Of a stretch of 44,409 bases of DNA, positions 1-9,248 are shown piece after piece. This DNA is from Pseudomonas sp. ANT_J12 (lineage in GTDB: Bacteria; Pseudomonadota; Gammaproteobacteria; Pseudomonadales; Pseudomonadaceae): contig NZ_VOBN01000035.1 of NCBI RefSeq assembly GCF_008370045.1, positions 1 to 44,409 on the forward strand, written 5' to 3'. Position numbers and translations under genes: made by a program. Numbering within the stretch: the first letter of the stretch is position 1; each line of letters begins with the position of its first letter. The notes below the pieces were generated by a model that did not search any database, was not told where the DNA came from, and saw only the letters and a program-made list of their open reading frames with translations.

Positions 1-53
1 CTCGCGATGGCGATTATAAGGACGCCATCGCGAGCAAGCTTTGCTCCTACAGG
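1..53. repeat. REP palindrome, right part only
   Basis: The sequence CTCGCGATGGCG is mirrored by CGCCATCGCGAG around a short loop, followed by the arm AGCAAGCTTTGCTCCTAC. The same element recurs in complete form at 39776-39841. The left GTAGGAGC arm would lie before the window. The stop codon of the TetR gene on the minus strand is the TAG of the GTAGGAGC arm, so the repeat overlaps the end of that gene. Confidence 0.8.
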
Positions 54-664
54 GTCGGCGTTACCGGTTTCTGAGTGGTGTCGTCGACCGTCAGGAACGC
101 CCGCGCGGCATCGAGGATTTCATCGGACAGGGCATCGCCGCGGGTGGCGCGGGCCAGGGTCAGGGCGCCGACCATCAGCGAGTAGTCCACCAACGCTCGT
201 TGCCGATTGGCTTCGGGCTGATCCGCGCCCATCAGTGGGGTGAGCATTTGCAACAATGCTTCGAGGCCCTGGGTGTAGGTCTGGTGTAAACCGCTTTCAG
301 TGGCTTCGTGGCACATGTCGCCGGCGAACGCCGTGACCGGGCAGCTTTCCCCAGGATTGTCACGATTGGCCGCCGACAGGTAAGGCGTGATGATGCTGGC
401 GCGAGCGGAGAGTTGGTCGCCGCTGTCGTCGATTTTCTGCTTCCAGCGTTCCAGCGAATGGCTGAATGCCCGGCTGCAGGCCTCTTGCGCCAGGGCTTCC
501 TTGGACTCGAAGTGCCCATAGAACCCGCCATGGGTCAGGCCGGCGGCGCCCATCACATCGACGACGCTGATGCCATGCAGGCCGCGCTCGCGAAACAGCC
601 GTGTGGCGGCCTCGACGATGATTTCGCGGTTGAGGTCGGCTTGTTTGCGGGAGACTCGAGGCAT
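47..664 (-). CDS. TetR/AcrR-family transcriptional regulator
   Basis: A 205-residue protein of usual TetR length. The N-terminal helix-turn-helix is clear at about residues 12-58 (REIIVEAATRLFRERGLHG, then GLTHGGFYGHFESKEAL). The C-terminal ligand domain contains CPVTAFAGDMCHEATESG, a pattern seen in regulators that answer to electrophiles or small organic ligands; the ligand here cannot be named. It starts 33 bases after the stop of the tautomerase gene on the same strand, so the two probably form one transcript, with the regulator controlling it. The stop codon TAG is contributed by a REP element, which suggests the original 3' end may have been altered. Confidence 0.9.
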   Translation of the reverse strand: MPRVSRKQADLNREIIVEAATRLFRERGLHGISVVDVMGAAGLTHGGFYGHFESKEALAQEACSRAFSHSLERWKQKIDDSGDQLSARASIITPYLSAANRDNPGESCPVTAFAGDMCHEATESGLHQTYTQGLEALLQMLTPLMGADQPEANRQRALVDYSLMVGALTLARATRGDALSDEILDAARAFLTVDDTTQKPVTPTL

Positions 665-697
665 CAGCGGCTCACAGGTAGAGGGGGCGGGGCGGCA

Positions 698-1081
698 TCA
701 AACGGCGTATTGGGCAATCCCGTTGCCGAACGACCAGTTCTCTTTCTTCACTTCCACCAGATTAATGAAAACATCTTCCAGGCGTATCGCCAGTTCGGTA
801 TTCAAGCTTTCGGCGATGGTTTTGAAGAGGCGTTTTTTCTGCTCAAGGGTGCGGCCTTCATTCAGGGTGATCTGGATCACCACCAGGCTGTCGGTACGCT
901 GGATACCCAGGTATTCGGTGTCGAAGATGAAATGCTGTTCATCGTGCTCGGCCAGAATCTGGAAATTATCGTGTTCCGGCACATTGATGGTGCCGCGCAT
1001 GGCGGCGTAAATCAGCTGGCCGACGCGTTTGGCGAAAGTGGGATCCTGATGCTTTTTGATGTCGACACGAACCAGTGGCAT
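698..1081 (-). CDS. tautomerase-superfamily protein (MSAD-like)
   Basis: The reading frame opens further upstream, but the start at 1081 is chosen because it gives MPLVRVD, which exposes the catalytic Pro-1 after methionine removal, and because GGAG lies 6 bases upstream. The product is 127 residues, the length of malonate-semialdehyde-decarboxylase-like tautomerases, and ends with the family-like WSFGNGIAQY. Of the two arginines that family uses in its middle loop, only one is evident (NEGRTLEQ), so decarboxylase activity is doubtful and the substrate is unknown. It probably leads an operon with the TetR gene and is divergent from the permease gene. Confidence 0.85.
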   Translation of the reverse strand: MPLVRVDIKKHQDPTFAKRVGQLIYAAMRGTINVPEHDNFQILAEHDEQHFIFDTEYLGIQRTDSLVVIQITLNEGRTLEQKKRLFKTIAESLNTELAIRLEDVFINLVEVKKENWSFGNGIAQYAV

Positions 1082-1349
1082 GGGATGACTCCGGACGGAC
1101 TGAAGGTCGATTAAAAATACATGACATTTGAACTTTAAAAAACTGAAATTTGCCTGTGTGCCTGACACGGGGCCGGGTGCAGGTCCTTCGGCGCATCTGA
1201 TCCGCACAACCGCTCCTCAGCTAAGTCTTTGCTTCTGCTCATTAATCCCGGACAATCGCGCCCCTGTTTCGGCCAGGGCGCTGCCTGTCGGATTTTTCCG
1301 ACTCGTCCTGACCGGGTAGCAACTGACCGGAATGCGGAGATCCCACCGG

Positions 1350-2630
1350 ATGAATGATCAGGCCAATAGCGTCGACGAACGCTATGTAGCGGCGACACCA
1401 GCGACCCTCGAAAGCTGGAATCGCCATGACACCACCTGGATGCTCGGCCTGTTTGGCACGGCGATCGGGGCGGGTACGTTGTTTTTGCCGATCAACGCGG
1501 GTCTGGGCGGCTTCTGGCCGTTGATGGTCCTGGCGGTGCTGGCGTTCCCCATGACGTTCTACGCCCACCGTGGCCTGACCCGTTTCGTGTTGTCCGGCCG
1601 CAAAGGCGCGGACATCACCGAAGTGGTGGAAGAGCACTTTGGTATCAGTGCCGGTGCGCTGATCACCTTGCTGTACTTCCTGGCGATCTTCCCGATCCTG
1701 TTGATTTACAGCGTGGCGCTGACCAACACCGTGGGCAGTTTCCTTGAGCATCAAATGCACATTGAGCCGCCACGCCGGTGGTTGCTGTCGCTCGTGCTGA
1801 TCCTCGGCCTGTTGGGTGTGGTGCGCTGTGGCGAGCAAATGATCGTCAAGGCCATGAGCCTGATGGTTTATCCGTTTATCGTGGCGCTGCTGTTCCTCGC
1901 GGTGTTCCTGATTCCGCACTGGAACGGCGGCATTCTCAGCACCGCGTCCACGCTGCCGGAGCCGTCGGCGCTGTTGCGCACCCTGTGGCTGGCGATCCCG
2001 GTGATGGTGTTCTCGTTCAACCACTCACCGATCATCTCGGCGTTCGCGGTGGACCAGAAGCGTCGCTACGGCGATCACGCCGAAGAGCGCAGCTCGCAGA
2101 TCCTGTCCCGTGCCCACCTGTTGATGGTGGTCATGGTGCTGTTTTTCGTCTTCAGCTGCGTGCTGACCCTGTCCCCGGCGCAACTGGCTGAAGCCAAGGA
2201 TCAGAACCTGTCGATCCTGTCGTACCTGGCCAACCACTTCAGCAACCCGACCATCGCCTTCGCGGCGCCGTTGATTGCCTTCGTGGCCATTTCCAAGTCG
2301 TTCCTGGGCCACTACATCGGCGCCAGCGAAGGCTTCAAAGGCCTGATCGCCAAATCTGGTGCACGCCCGTCGCCTAAAAACCTGGACCGCATCACCGCTG
2401 CCTTCATGCTGGTGGTGTGCTGGATCGTCGCGACCTGGAACCCGAGCATCCTCGGCATGATCGAAACCCTCGGTGGACCGGTCATCGCGGCCATCCTGTT
2501 CCTGATGCCGATGTACGCGATCCGCAAAGTACCGGCCATGGCGCGATATCGCGGCCAGGCGTCCAACGTCTTCGTGACCGCGGTGGGCCTGGTGGCGATT
2601 TCGGCGTTGATCTATTCGCTGACCGTCTGA
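1350..2630 (+). CDS. HAAAP-family amino-acid permease (SdaC/TdcC type)
   Basis: A 426-residue integral inner-membrane protein with about 11 hydrophobic segments. The N-terminal TWMLGLFGTAIGAGTLFLP and the following AGLGGFWP are the hallmark of the hydroxy/aromatic amino-acid permease family, which imports serine, threonine or aromatic amino acids with protons or sodium. Start 1350 is preferred over 1332 because GGAGA at 1336-1340 sits 9 bases before it. There is no serine dehydratase next door, so the substrate cannot be read from context, though serine is the commonest for such sequences. A REPIN follows the stop. Confidence 0.9.
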   Translation: MNDQANSVDERYVAATPATLESWNRHDTTWMLGLFGTAIGAGTLFLPINAGLGGFWPLMVLAVLAFPMTFYAHRGLTRFVLSGRKGADITEVVEEHFGISAGALITLLYFLAIFPILLIYSVALTNTVGSFLEHQMHIEPPRRWLLSLVLILGLLGVVRCGEQMIVKAMSLMVYPFIVALLFLAVFLIPHWNGGILSTASTLPEPSALLRTLWLAIPVMVFSFNHSPIISAFAVDQKRRYGDHAEERSSQILSRAHLLMVVMVLFFVFSCVLTLSPAQLAEAKDQNLSILSYLANHFSNPTIAFAAPLIAFVAISKSFLGHYIGASEGFKGLIAKSGARPSPKNLDRITAAFMLVVCWIVATWNPSILGMIETLGGPVIAAILFLMPMYAIRKVPAMARYRGQASNVFVTAVGLVAISALIYSLTV

Positions 2631-2638
2631 TAACACAT

Positions 2639-2751
2639 GATCGTTCCCACGCTCTGCGTGGGAATGCCTCAAGGGACGCTCCGCGTTCCAGCTGTAAAAA
2701 GGGACGCGGAGCGTCCCGGGCTGCATTCCCACGCAGAGCGTGGGAACGATC
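2639..2751. repeat. REPIN, GATCGTTCCCACGC family
   Basis: Two inverted REP arms, GATCGTTCCCACGCTCTGCG and its near mirror ending GTGGGAACGATC, enclose a second pair (GGGACGCTCCGCG / CGCGGAGCGTCCC). The transcript would fold into a long hairpin between the permease and SulP genes. Further members occur at 12200-12303 and in the array at 19932-20780. Confidence 0.9.
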
Positions 2752-2870
2752 ACGCCCAATCCTTGCAACGCACCTGACCCAGCGCACGCATCCCAGCGGA
2801 TAAACGACTACCCTAGAGCCCTCAAGGACGCGTCTTGGACGGCCTGTTGATCTTTCTCTGGAGACGCTGC

Positions 2871-4550
2871 ATGGCTCGTGCTCAAGGCGCCTCGGTGCAA
2901 CCCCGTGCCGATACCCCCAACCGTTGGCAGGACCTGTTGGCCGGGCTGTCTATTGCCGGTTTGCTGCTGCCTGAGGCCGTGGCTTATTCCAGCATCGCCG
3001 CGGTGCCGCCCCAGGCCGGGGTGATTGCGTTGTTTGCCGGTTTGCTGTGCTACGCGTTGTTGGGCACCAGCCGCTTTGCCATTGTGTCTGCAACCTCATC
3101 CTCTGCCGCCGTGCTCGCCGCCGCCACTGCCACCCTGGCCAATGGCGATTCGGCCCTGCGCCTGTCGCTGGCGATCGGCCTGGTGCTGGTGACGGGCGGA
3201 TTCTTCCTGTTGGCCGGTCTGTTGAAACTCGGCAGCGTGACCTCGTTCATTGCCAAACCGGTGCTGCGCGGGTTCGCGTTCGGGCTGGCGGTGACGATCA
3301 TTCTCAAGCAGGTCGCGAGCATCGTTGACGTGCACTTGAGCAATGGCAACCTGATCCGTTTCGTCCCGCAACTGCTGGAACAGTGGCCGCAATGGAATCG
3401 GGTCGGTTTGCTGGTGGCGGCCGTGGCGCTGCTGGTGCTGGCGGTGTGCGCACGATTCCGTCGGGTGCCGGGCGGTTTGCTGGTGGTGGCGCTCGGTATC
3501 GCGGCCAGTCACTGGCTGAACTTGCCGGCCTATGGCGTGGACCTGATCGGCGTCATCGACCTGAGCCTCGAAGTGCCCCGACTACCGGTGTTGCCGTTTG
3601 CTGACTGGTTGCGCCTGGGCGAGTTGGCGTTCGCCATGGTGATGATTCTGTATGCCGAATCCTACGGCTCGATCAGTTCCTTCGCCTTGAAGCATGGCGA
3701 CCGGGTGTCGTCGAACCGCGACCTGTTGGCCCTCGGCGCAGCGAACCTGTTGTCGGGCCTGTTCCATGGCATGCCGGCGGGCGCCGGTTACTCCGCGACC
3801 TCGGCCAACGAGGCGGCCGGTGCCGGTTCACGGCTGTCCGGCGTCGTCGCGGCGCTGGTGGTGTTGCTGATCGTCCTGACGATGTTGCCCTACATCGCCC
3901 TGACGCCCGAGCCGGTGCTGGCGGCCATCGTCATTCATGCCCTGGCGCGCGGCTTGAGCCTGCAACCCCTGGGCCGCTATTTCATCTGGCGCCGCGATCG
4001 GGTGCTGGTGATCTGTGCGGTGGCGGCGGTGCTGGTGTTGGGCGTGCTGGACGGCTTGCTGGTGGCGGTGGTGATCAGCGTGGTGCTGATGCTCAAGCAG
4101 ATGTCCTCGGCGGATATTCAAGTGCTGGGGCAGATGGGCGATGGTCACGATTACGTCGATGTGCAACGTCATCCGGACGCCCGGCAAATCCCCGGGGTGC
4201 TGATCGTACGGCCCAGCGAGGCACTGTTTTTCGCCAATGTGGAACGCATCCTGGGTGGCGCGCTGCGACTGGCCCGCCATGCGGAGCCGCCGGTGCATAC
4301 GATTATTCTCAGTCTGGAAGAATCCCCGGATCTGGACGGCACCAGCATCGAAGTGCTGGAAGGGTTCTTTTTGCAGGTGCGGGCCGAGGATAAATTGCTG
4401 ATTCTGGCGCGGCTCAAGCACGAGGCCAAAGCGGTGCTCTCGACGTTGCCGGCGCAGGAACTGGAGCAGGTGATTCTCAGCGGGTTGAGTGTCGACGGCG
4501 CGGTGCAGCAAGCCCTGAATCCGCCCGAGCCGCAAGCTCCCTCGCCATAG
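2871..4550 (+). CDS. SulP-family anion permease with C-terminal STAS-like domain
   Basis: A 559-residue inner-membrane transporter. Near the N-terminus DLLAGLSIAGLLLPEAVAYS matches the SulP signature region. About 10-12 hydrophobic segments follow to roughly residue 420, then a soluble domain with VLIVRPSEALFFANVE and LSLEESPDLDGTSIEVL, which is the STAS domain. Start 2871 is chosen because GGAG lies 7 bases upstream. The family carries sulfate, bicarbonate, dicarboxylates or other anions; nothing here decides which. Sulfate is attractive because of the sulfur region downstream, but that is inference and the genes are 9 kb apart. Confidence 0.9.
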   Translation: MARAQGASVQPRADTPNRWQDLLAGLSIAGLLLPEAVAYSSIAAVPPQAGVIALFAGLLCYALLGTSRFAIVSATSSSAAVLAAATATLANGDSALRLSLAIGLVLVTGGFFLLAGLLKLGSVTSFIAKPVLRGFAFGLAVTIILKQVASIVDVHLSNGNLIRFVPQLLEQWPQWNRVGLLVAAVALLVLAVCARFRRVPGGLLVVALGIAASHWLNLPAYGVDLIGVIDLSLEVPRLPVLPFADWLRLGELAFAMVMILYAESYGSISSFALKHGDRVSSNRDLLALGAANLLSGLFHGMPAGAGYSATSANEAAGAGSRLSGVVAALVVLLIVLTMLPYIALTPEPVLAAIVIHALARGLSLQPLGRYFIWRRDRVLVICAVAAVLVLGVLDGLLVAVVISVVLMLKQMSSADIQVLGQMGDGHDYVDVQRHPDARQIPGVLIVRPSEALFFANVERILGGALRLARHAEPPVHTIILSLEESPDLDGTSIEVLEGFFLQVRAEDKLLILARLKHEAKAVLSTLPAQELEQVILSGLSVDGAVQQALNPPEPQAPSP

Positions 4551-4561
4551 AGGCATAAAAA

Positions 4562-4594
4562 AACGCCGCTCATCTCGCGATGGGCGGCGTTTTC
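4562..4594. terminator. bidirectional rho-independent terminator
   Basis: AACGCCGCTCATC pairs with GATGGGCGGCGTT (one G-T mismatch allowed) around a TCGC loop, with A-rich sequence on the left and TTTTCT on the right. It lies between the converging SulP and acnB genes and can serve both. Confidence 0.88.
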
Positions 4595-4609
4595 TATTGC
4601 GTTGCAGCG

Positions 4610-7219
4610 TTAGGCTTGAACGACCGGAATGTTGGCGTTCGCAGCAGCTTCACGGAACTCGGCGATCTGGTCGAAGGACAGGTAGCGGTAAACATCAGCC
4701 GCCATGCTGTCGATCTTGCCAGCGTATTCCATGTACTCCTCGACGGTCGGCAGGCGACCCAGGATGGAAGCAACAGACGCCAACTCAGCCGAAGCCAGGT
4801 AAACGTTCGCGCCGTCACCCAGACGGTTCGGGAAGTTACGGGTCGACGTCGACACAACAGTCGAGTTCGGCTCTACACGTGCCTGGTTACCCATGCACAG
4901 CGAGCAACCCGGCATTTCCATGCGAGCGCCGGCCTTGCCGTAGATGCCGTAGTAGCCTTCTTCGGTCAGTTGGTGAGCGTCCATTTTGGTCGGCGGCGAC
5001 AGCCACAGACGGGTTGGCAGCTGACCCTTGACCTGATCCAGCAGCTTACCGGCAGCGCGGAAGTGACCGATGTTGGTCATGCACGAACCGATGAACACTT
5101 CGTCGATCTTCTCGCCAGCAACGCTGGACAGCAGACGGGCGTCGTCCGGATCGTTTGGCGCGCAGAGCACAGGCTCTTTGATGTCAGCCAGGTCGATTTC
5201 GATGATTTCAGCGTATTCGGCGTCAGCATCGGCCACCATCAGCTCAGGGTTGGCAACCCAGGCTTCCATCGCTTGAGCGCGACGTTCCAGAGTACGTGCA
5301 TCGCCGTAGCCTTCGCCGATCATCCAGCGCAGCAGGGTGATGTTGGAGTTCAGGTACTCGGTGATGGAGTCTTTCGACAGCTTGATGGTGCAACCGGCAG
5401 CCGAACGTTCAGCCGAGGCGTCGGACAGCTCGAAAGCTTGTTCGATGCTCAGGTTGTCCAGGCCTTCGATTTCCAGGATGCGGCCGGAGAACGCGTTCTT
5501 CTTGCCTTTCTTCTCAACGGTCAGCAGGCCAGCCTGGATCGCGAAGTAAGGAATGGCATGAACCAGGTCACGCAGGGTAACGCCCGGTTGCATCTTGCCT
5601 TTGAAACGAACCAGGATCGATTCCGGCATGTCCAGCGGCATAACGCCGGTAGCAGCAGCAAACGCCACCAGACCGGAACCGGCCGGGAACGAAATGCCCA
5701 TCGGAAAACGGGTGTGGGAGTCACCACCGGTACCGACGGTGTCCGGCAGCAGCATACGGTTCAACCACGAGTGGATGATGCCGTCGCCCGGACGCAGGGA
5801 AACACCGCCGCGAGTCATGATGAAGTCTGGCAGGGTGTGGTGGGTGGTCACGTCGATCGGCTTAGGGTAAGCCGCGGTGTGGCAGAAGGACTGCATCACC
5901 AGATCGGTCGAGAAGCCCAGGCACGCCAGGTCTTTCAGTTCATCACGGGTCATCGGACCGGTGGTGTCCTGGGAACCGACGGTGGTCATCTTCGGTTCGC
6001 AGTAGGTGCCAGGACGAACGCCTTTGCCTTCTGGCAAACCGCACGCCTTGCCGACCATTTTCTGTGCCAGGGTGTAGCCCTTGCCGGTGTCGACAGGTGC
6101 TTCAGGCAGTTTGAACAGATCGGTAGGGCCCAGGCCCAGTTCGGCGCGAGCCTTGTCAGTCAGGCCACGGCCGATGATCAGCGGGATACGGCCGCCGGCA
6201 CGCACTTCGTCCAACAGTACCGGAGTCTTCATTTCGAAGGTGGTCAGGACTTCGTCGGTGCCGTGTTTGCAGACTTTGCCAGCATGCGGGTACAGGTCGA
6301 TCACGTCGCCCATGTTCATGTTGGTCACGTCGAACTCGATTGGCAGTGCGCCGGCATCTTCCATGGTGTTGTAGAAGATTGGAGCGATTTTGCTGCCGAA
6401 GCAGAAACCGCCAGCGCGCTTGTTCGGCACGTTAGGCACGTCGTCGCCGAAGAACCACAGGACCGAGTTGGTTGCCGATTTACGCGACGAACCGGTACCG
6501 ACCACGTCACCGACGTAAGCGATAGGGAAGCCTTGACCGCGCATTTCTTCGATCTGCTTCATCGGGCCAGTCACGCCTTGGGCGTCAGGCACGATGCCTT
6601 CACGGGCCATTTTCAGCATGGCCAGGGCGTGCAGCGGGATGTCCGGGCGGGACCAGGCGTCCGGGGCAGGGGACAGGTCGTCGGTGTTGGTTTCGCCGGT
6701 GACCTTGAACACGCGCAGGCTAATCTTGTCGGCCAGGACAGGGCGGTTCTTGAACCACTCGCCGTCAGCCCACGACTGCAGCACGCCTTTGGCGTGTTCG
6801 TTGCCGTTTTTGGCTTTTTCCGCGACATCGTGGAACGCATCGAACATCAGCAGGGTGTGCTTGAGTTGAGCGGCAGCGACCGGGGCCAGTTCGGCGCTGT
6901 CGAGCAGGTCAACCAGGGTCACGATGTTGTAGCCGCCCTGCATGGTGCCGAGCAGTTCAACCGCGCGCTTCTTGTCGATCAGGGGGGAGGTTGCTTCGCC
7001 TTTGGCCAGGGCAGACAGGAAACCAGCCTTTACATAGGCTGCTTCGTCCACGCCAGGTGGAATGCGATTGGTGATCAGGTCAACGAGGAAAGCTTCTTCG
7101 CCAGCCGGGGGATTCTTCAGCAGCTCGACCAGGCCTGCAGTTTGTTCGGCGTTAAGCGGCTGGGGAACGATACCCAGTGCTGCACGCTCTTCGATATGTT
7201 TGCGGTAGGCTTCAAGCAC
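4610..7219 (-). CDS. acnB: aconitate hydratase B / 2-methylisocitrate dehydratase
   Basis: A 869-residue cytoplasmic iron-sulfur enzyme that interconverts citrate and isocitrate in the TCA cycle and, in many bacteria, also acts in the 2-methylcitrate cycle. The start is GTG at 7219, giving the family N-terminus LEAYRKHIEERAALG; the frame stays open upstream but that extension is not family-like. The cluster-binding cysteines are visible in FIGSCMTNIGHF and in PGCSLCMGNQARV (C-x2-C). Length matches AcnB (about 865 residues), with HEAT-like N-terminal domain, swivelling domain and catalytic domains in the AcnB order. It is monocistronic, with a terminator shared with SulP. Confidence 0.98.
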   Translation of the reverse strand: MLEAYRKHIEERAALGIVPQPLNAEQTAGLVELLKNPPAGEEAFLVDLITNRIPPGVDEAAYVKAGFLSALAKGEATSPLIDKKRAVELLGTMQGGYNIVTLVDLLDSAELAPVAAAQLKHTLLMFDAFHDVAEKAKNGNEHAKGVLQSWADGEWFKNRPVLADKISLRVFKVTGETNTDDLSPAPDAWSRPDIPLHALAMLKMAREGIVPDAQGVTGPMKQIEEMRGQGFPIAYVGDVVGTGSSRKSATNSVLWFFGDDVPNVPNKRAGGFCFGSKIAPIFYNTMEDAGALPIEFDVTNMNMGDVIDLYPHAGKVCKHGTDEVLTTFEMKTPVLLDEVRAGGRIPLIIGRGLTDKARAELGLGPTDLFKLPEAPVDTGKGYTLAQKMVGKACGLPEGKGVRPGTYCEPKMTTVGSQDTTGPMTRDELKDLACLGFSTDLVMQSFCHTAAYPKPIDVTTHHTLPDFIMTRGGVSLRPGDGIIHSWLNRMLLPDTVGTGGDSHTRFPMGISFPAGSGLVAFAAATGVMPLDMPESILVRFKGKMQPGVTLRDLVHAIPYFAIQAGLLTVEKKGKKNAFSGRILEIEGLDNLSIEQAFELSDASAERSAAGCTIKLSKDSITEYLNSNITLLRWMIGEGYGDARTLERRAQAMEAWVANPELMVADADAEYAEIIEIDLADIKEPVLCAPNDPDDARLLSSVAGEKIDEVFIGSCMTNIGHFRAAGKLLDQVKGQLPTRLWLSPPTKMDAHQLTEEGYYGIYGKAGARMEMPGCSLCMGNQARVEPNSTVVSTSTRNFPNRLGDGANVYLASAELASVASILGRLPTVEEYMEYAGKIDSMAADVYRYLSFDQIAEFREAAANANIPVVQA

Positions 7220-7627
7220 AGTTATTACCCTCATCAGTGGTCCCAAATGGGTGTCCGGGACGCTCATCCCGAAATGGCCGTACTCATGCGCTGCGTGGCG
7301 TTGTGGGCCACTTAGCCAGAATTACCGACCATTCCTTACAGAAGCTGCTTTCAAAGTTTTACGCCTGCAGAACGGGGAGCTGATGAGGGTTGGCGTAGAG
7401 CTTTTCCCCGCTGGAAAAACCCTTCGCCAACTCCGCTCTGAAGGAACGACTGTGCTCGTGACGCTTTGAAAACAGCTTCAAACGGACATTGGCGCCTTAA
7501 AAGGCTGGCTGATTCTACGGCAAAAAAAATATAAACGTAAGTTAGCCCTTTAACTTTGAGGGGTGATCAATGTTAGACAAAGGGCTAACATGCCGACCTG
7601 TTCTGCTTTCCCGTGTTTTGCCTACCT
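7220..7627. other. divergent intergenic region with 11-bp inverted repeat
   Basis: This 408-bp gap holds the leaders of acnB (minus) and the DUF1289 gene (plus). The clearest structure is GTTAGCCCTTT at 7541-7551, repeated inverted as AAAGGGCTAAC at 7579-7589, 38 bases upstream of the plus-strand start. It could be an operator or a leader hairpin. No gene was found in the gap. Confidence 0.5.
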
Positions 7628-8098
7628 ATGCCCAATCAAACCATCAAGACTCCCTGCGTCGGCCTCTGTTCCACCGTTTACGGTGACCTGGTGTGCCGTG
7701 GCTGCAAGCGTTTCCACCACGAAGTGATCAACTGGAACGGTTACAACGAGGAAGAAAAACGCGCGGTATGGCTGCGTCTTGAGCAACTGCTGTCCCAGGT
7801 GATGGCCAGCAAGCTGGAGATTTTCGACCCGCAGCGCCTGCGGTTGCAGCTTGAACAGCGCAAAATCCGCTTTGTACCGCACCAGTCGGAATATTGCTGG
7901 GCCTACCAGTTGATCGCTCGCGGGGCGCGGGTGATCAACAATCTGGAAGCCTACGGGATGGTGTTGATGCCGGAGTTTCGCGACTGGAACCTGCCGCAAT
8001 TGCGCGATGCCATTGATCGGGAGTTTTTCCTGCTGTCGGAGGCGCATTACCAGCGCTATATCGCGCCGGGGTTCCTCAAGGACGCCTTTGGCAACTAA
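7628..8098 (+). CDS. DUF1289-domain protein
   Basis: A 156-residue cytoplasmic protein. The N-terminal 45 residues carry the DUF1289 pattern TPCVGLCSTVYGDLVCRGCKR, with cysteines in a C-x3-C...C-x2-C layout that may bind a metal, followed by the usual EVINWNGYNEEEKRAVW. The C-terminal 100 residues are an additional helical region seen in Pseudomonas homologues. No function is established for this family. Start 7628 is chosen because it gives the conserved N-terminus MPNQTIKTPC; no strong ribosome binding site is visible. A REPIN follows the stop directly. Confidence 0.85.
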   Translation: MPNQTIKTPCVGLCSTVYGDLVCRGCKRFHHEVINWNGYNEEEKRAVWLRLEQLLSQVMASKLEIFDPQRLRLQLEQRKIRFVPHQSEYCWAYQLIARGARVINNLEAYGMVLMPEFRDWNLPQLRDAIDREFFLLSEAHYQRYIAPGFLKDAFGN

Positions 8099-8108
8099 AG
8101 CTTAAAAG

Positions 8109-8201
8109 CTTCGCGGGCAAGCCTCGCTCCTACAGGGTATGTGTCGTACACAACATTTGTGATCAACACGATCCCTGTAGGAGCGAGGCTTGCCCGCGAA
8201 G
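8109..8201. repeat. REPIN, GTAGGAGCGAGGCTTGC family
   Basis: The arm CTTCGCGGGCAAGCCTCGCT...CTACAGGG at 8109-8137 is perfectly mirrored at 8173-8201 around a 35-bp spacer. It lies between the converging DUF1289 and universal-stress genes and is likely to form a hairpin in either transcript. Confidence 0.92.
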
Positions 8202-8225
8202 GCGTCATTACTGACACCACACCCC

Positions 8226-9089
8226 TCAATGCCGCGTCACAACCTCTTCCAGATGATCCATGATCTCATCCGGCTTGAGCACCAGCACATCGCTCTCCAC
8301 CGCATCCAGCACCACCTCCGCCGTATTGCCGATCAGCGCCCCCGATAACCCGGACCGCGCTACGGTGCCAATCACGATCACTGCCGCGTTCAGCTTGTGC
8401 ACCATATGCGGAATCAGCACATCCGCCGGGCCTTCCTCGATATGCAGGTGCTCGTCGTCAATATCGAATTCGGCCTGGAATGCCTTGCACTGCTCGCGAT
8501 ACTTGGCCTCGATGGTCTCGCGCAACTGAAACACCGGGTCCGCCGACGACAGCATCGGTGACGGGTGCGCACTGATCACGTGCAACTGGGCCTTGGCCAG
8601 GCTGGCGATGTCGTAGCCGTGATCGACAATGCATGCGTGCAGCGTACGGTGCTCACCGTCGGTGTTGCCAACGTCGATGGCCGCCAGAATGACTCCGCCG
8701 GCCCAGGGTTTCGAAGTTTTCACCAGCAGCACCGGCGTCGGGCAGTAGCGCAGCAATTTCCAGTCTGCCGGGGTCAGCAGGGCCTTTTTCAGCGGGCTGT
8801 CGGGGTAATGCTGCTTGACCACCAGCCCACAGCCTTCGGCTTGCTGCACGTCGACGATGGTTTCATGCAGGCTCTCGTTCCAGGCCTGCTCGGTGGTCAC
8901 GCTGTAGCCGTCCTCCACCAGCGCAGCCTTGAGCACGCCGAGCATGCCGCTGTGGTCATGCTTTCGATCACACACCAGCAGGTGTAAATGCGCCTGGGTT
9001 ACGCCCGCGATCAACTTTGCGCGCTTGAGCGCCAGGCTTTCCGAGTGTTCGGGTTCGATGACCACCAGGATGCTGCGGATGGCTTGCAT
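8226..9089 (-). CDS. tandem universal stress protein (UspE-like)
   Basis: A 287-residue cytoplasmic protein with two UspA domains in tandem, about residues 1-140 and 150-285. The first begins with MQAIRSILVVIEPEHSESLA. The second ends with IGTVARSGLSGALIGNTAE, which fits the G-x2-G-x9-G(S/T) nucleotide-binding pattern, so the C-terminal domain is predicted to bind ATP. Start 9089 is chosen over further upstream codons because it begins at the domain edge. Family members help survive stationary phase, oxygen limitation or membrane stress. It is divergent from miaE with no shared operon. Confidence 0.9.
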   Translation of the reverse strand: MQAIRSILVVIEPEHSESLALKRAKLIAGVTQAHLHLLVCDRKHDHSGMLGVLKAALVEDGYSVTTEQAWNESLHETIVDVQQAEGCGLVVKQHYPDSPLKKALLTPADWKLLRYCPTPVLLVKTSKPWAGGVILAAIDVGNTDGEHRTLHACIVDHGYDIASLAKAQLHVISAHPSPMLSSADPVFQLRETIEAKYREQCKAFQAEFDIDDEHLHIEEGPADVLIPHMVHKLNAAVIVIGTVARSGLSGALIGNTAEVVLDAVESDVLVLKPDEIMDHLEEVVTRH

Positions 9090-9248
9090 GGTCGGGATCT
9101 CCAGGAAGTAAAGAACACTGCGTTGGACAACTATAGTTGCTGCTCGGGAATACGGGACTTGATGCATATCAATGGCGGCGACTGGTGGTCTGCCGACAAG
9201 CCCGTATAATCGGCGCCCTTCGTTTTGAACCTTTTATCCGTGAGCCCC

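Noticed and set aside
1130..1330. A possible TetR operator in the divergent gap before the tautomerase gene
   Set aside because: I found no convincing palindrome of 14-20 bp there, so I do not claim a site.
4580..7315. A 911-codon open frame on the plus strand opposite acnB
   Set aside because: It is the antisense of a highly conserved, complete AcnB; its predicted protein is a mixture of His, Gln and Arg without motifs. Such long antisense frames are common in GC-rich genes.
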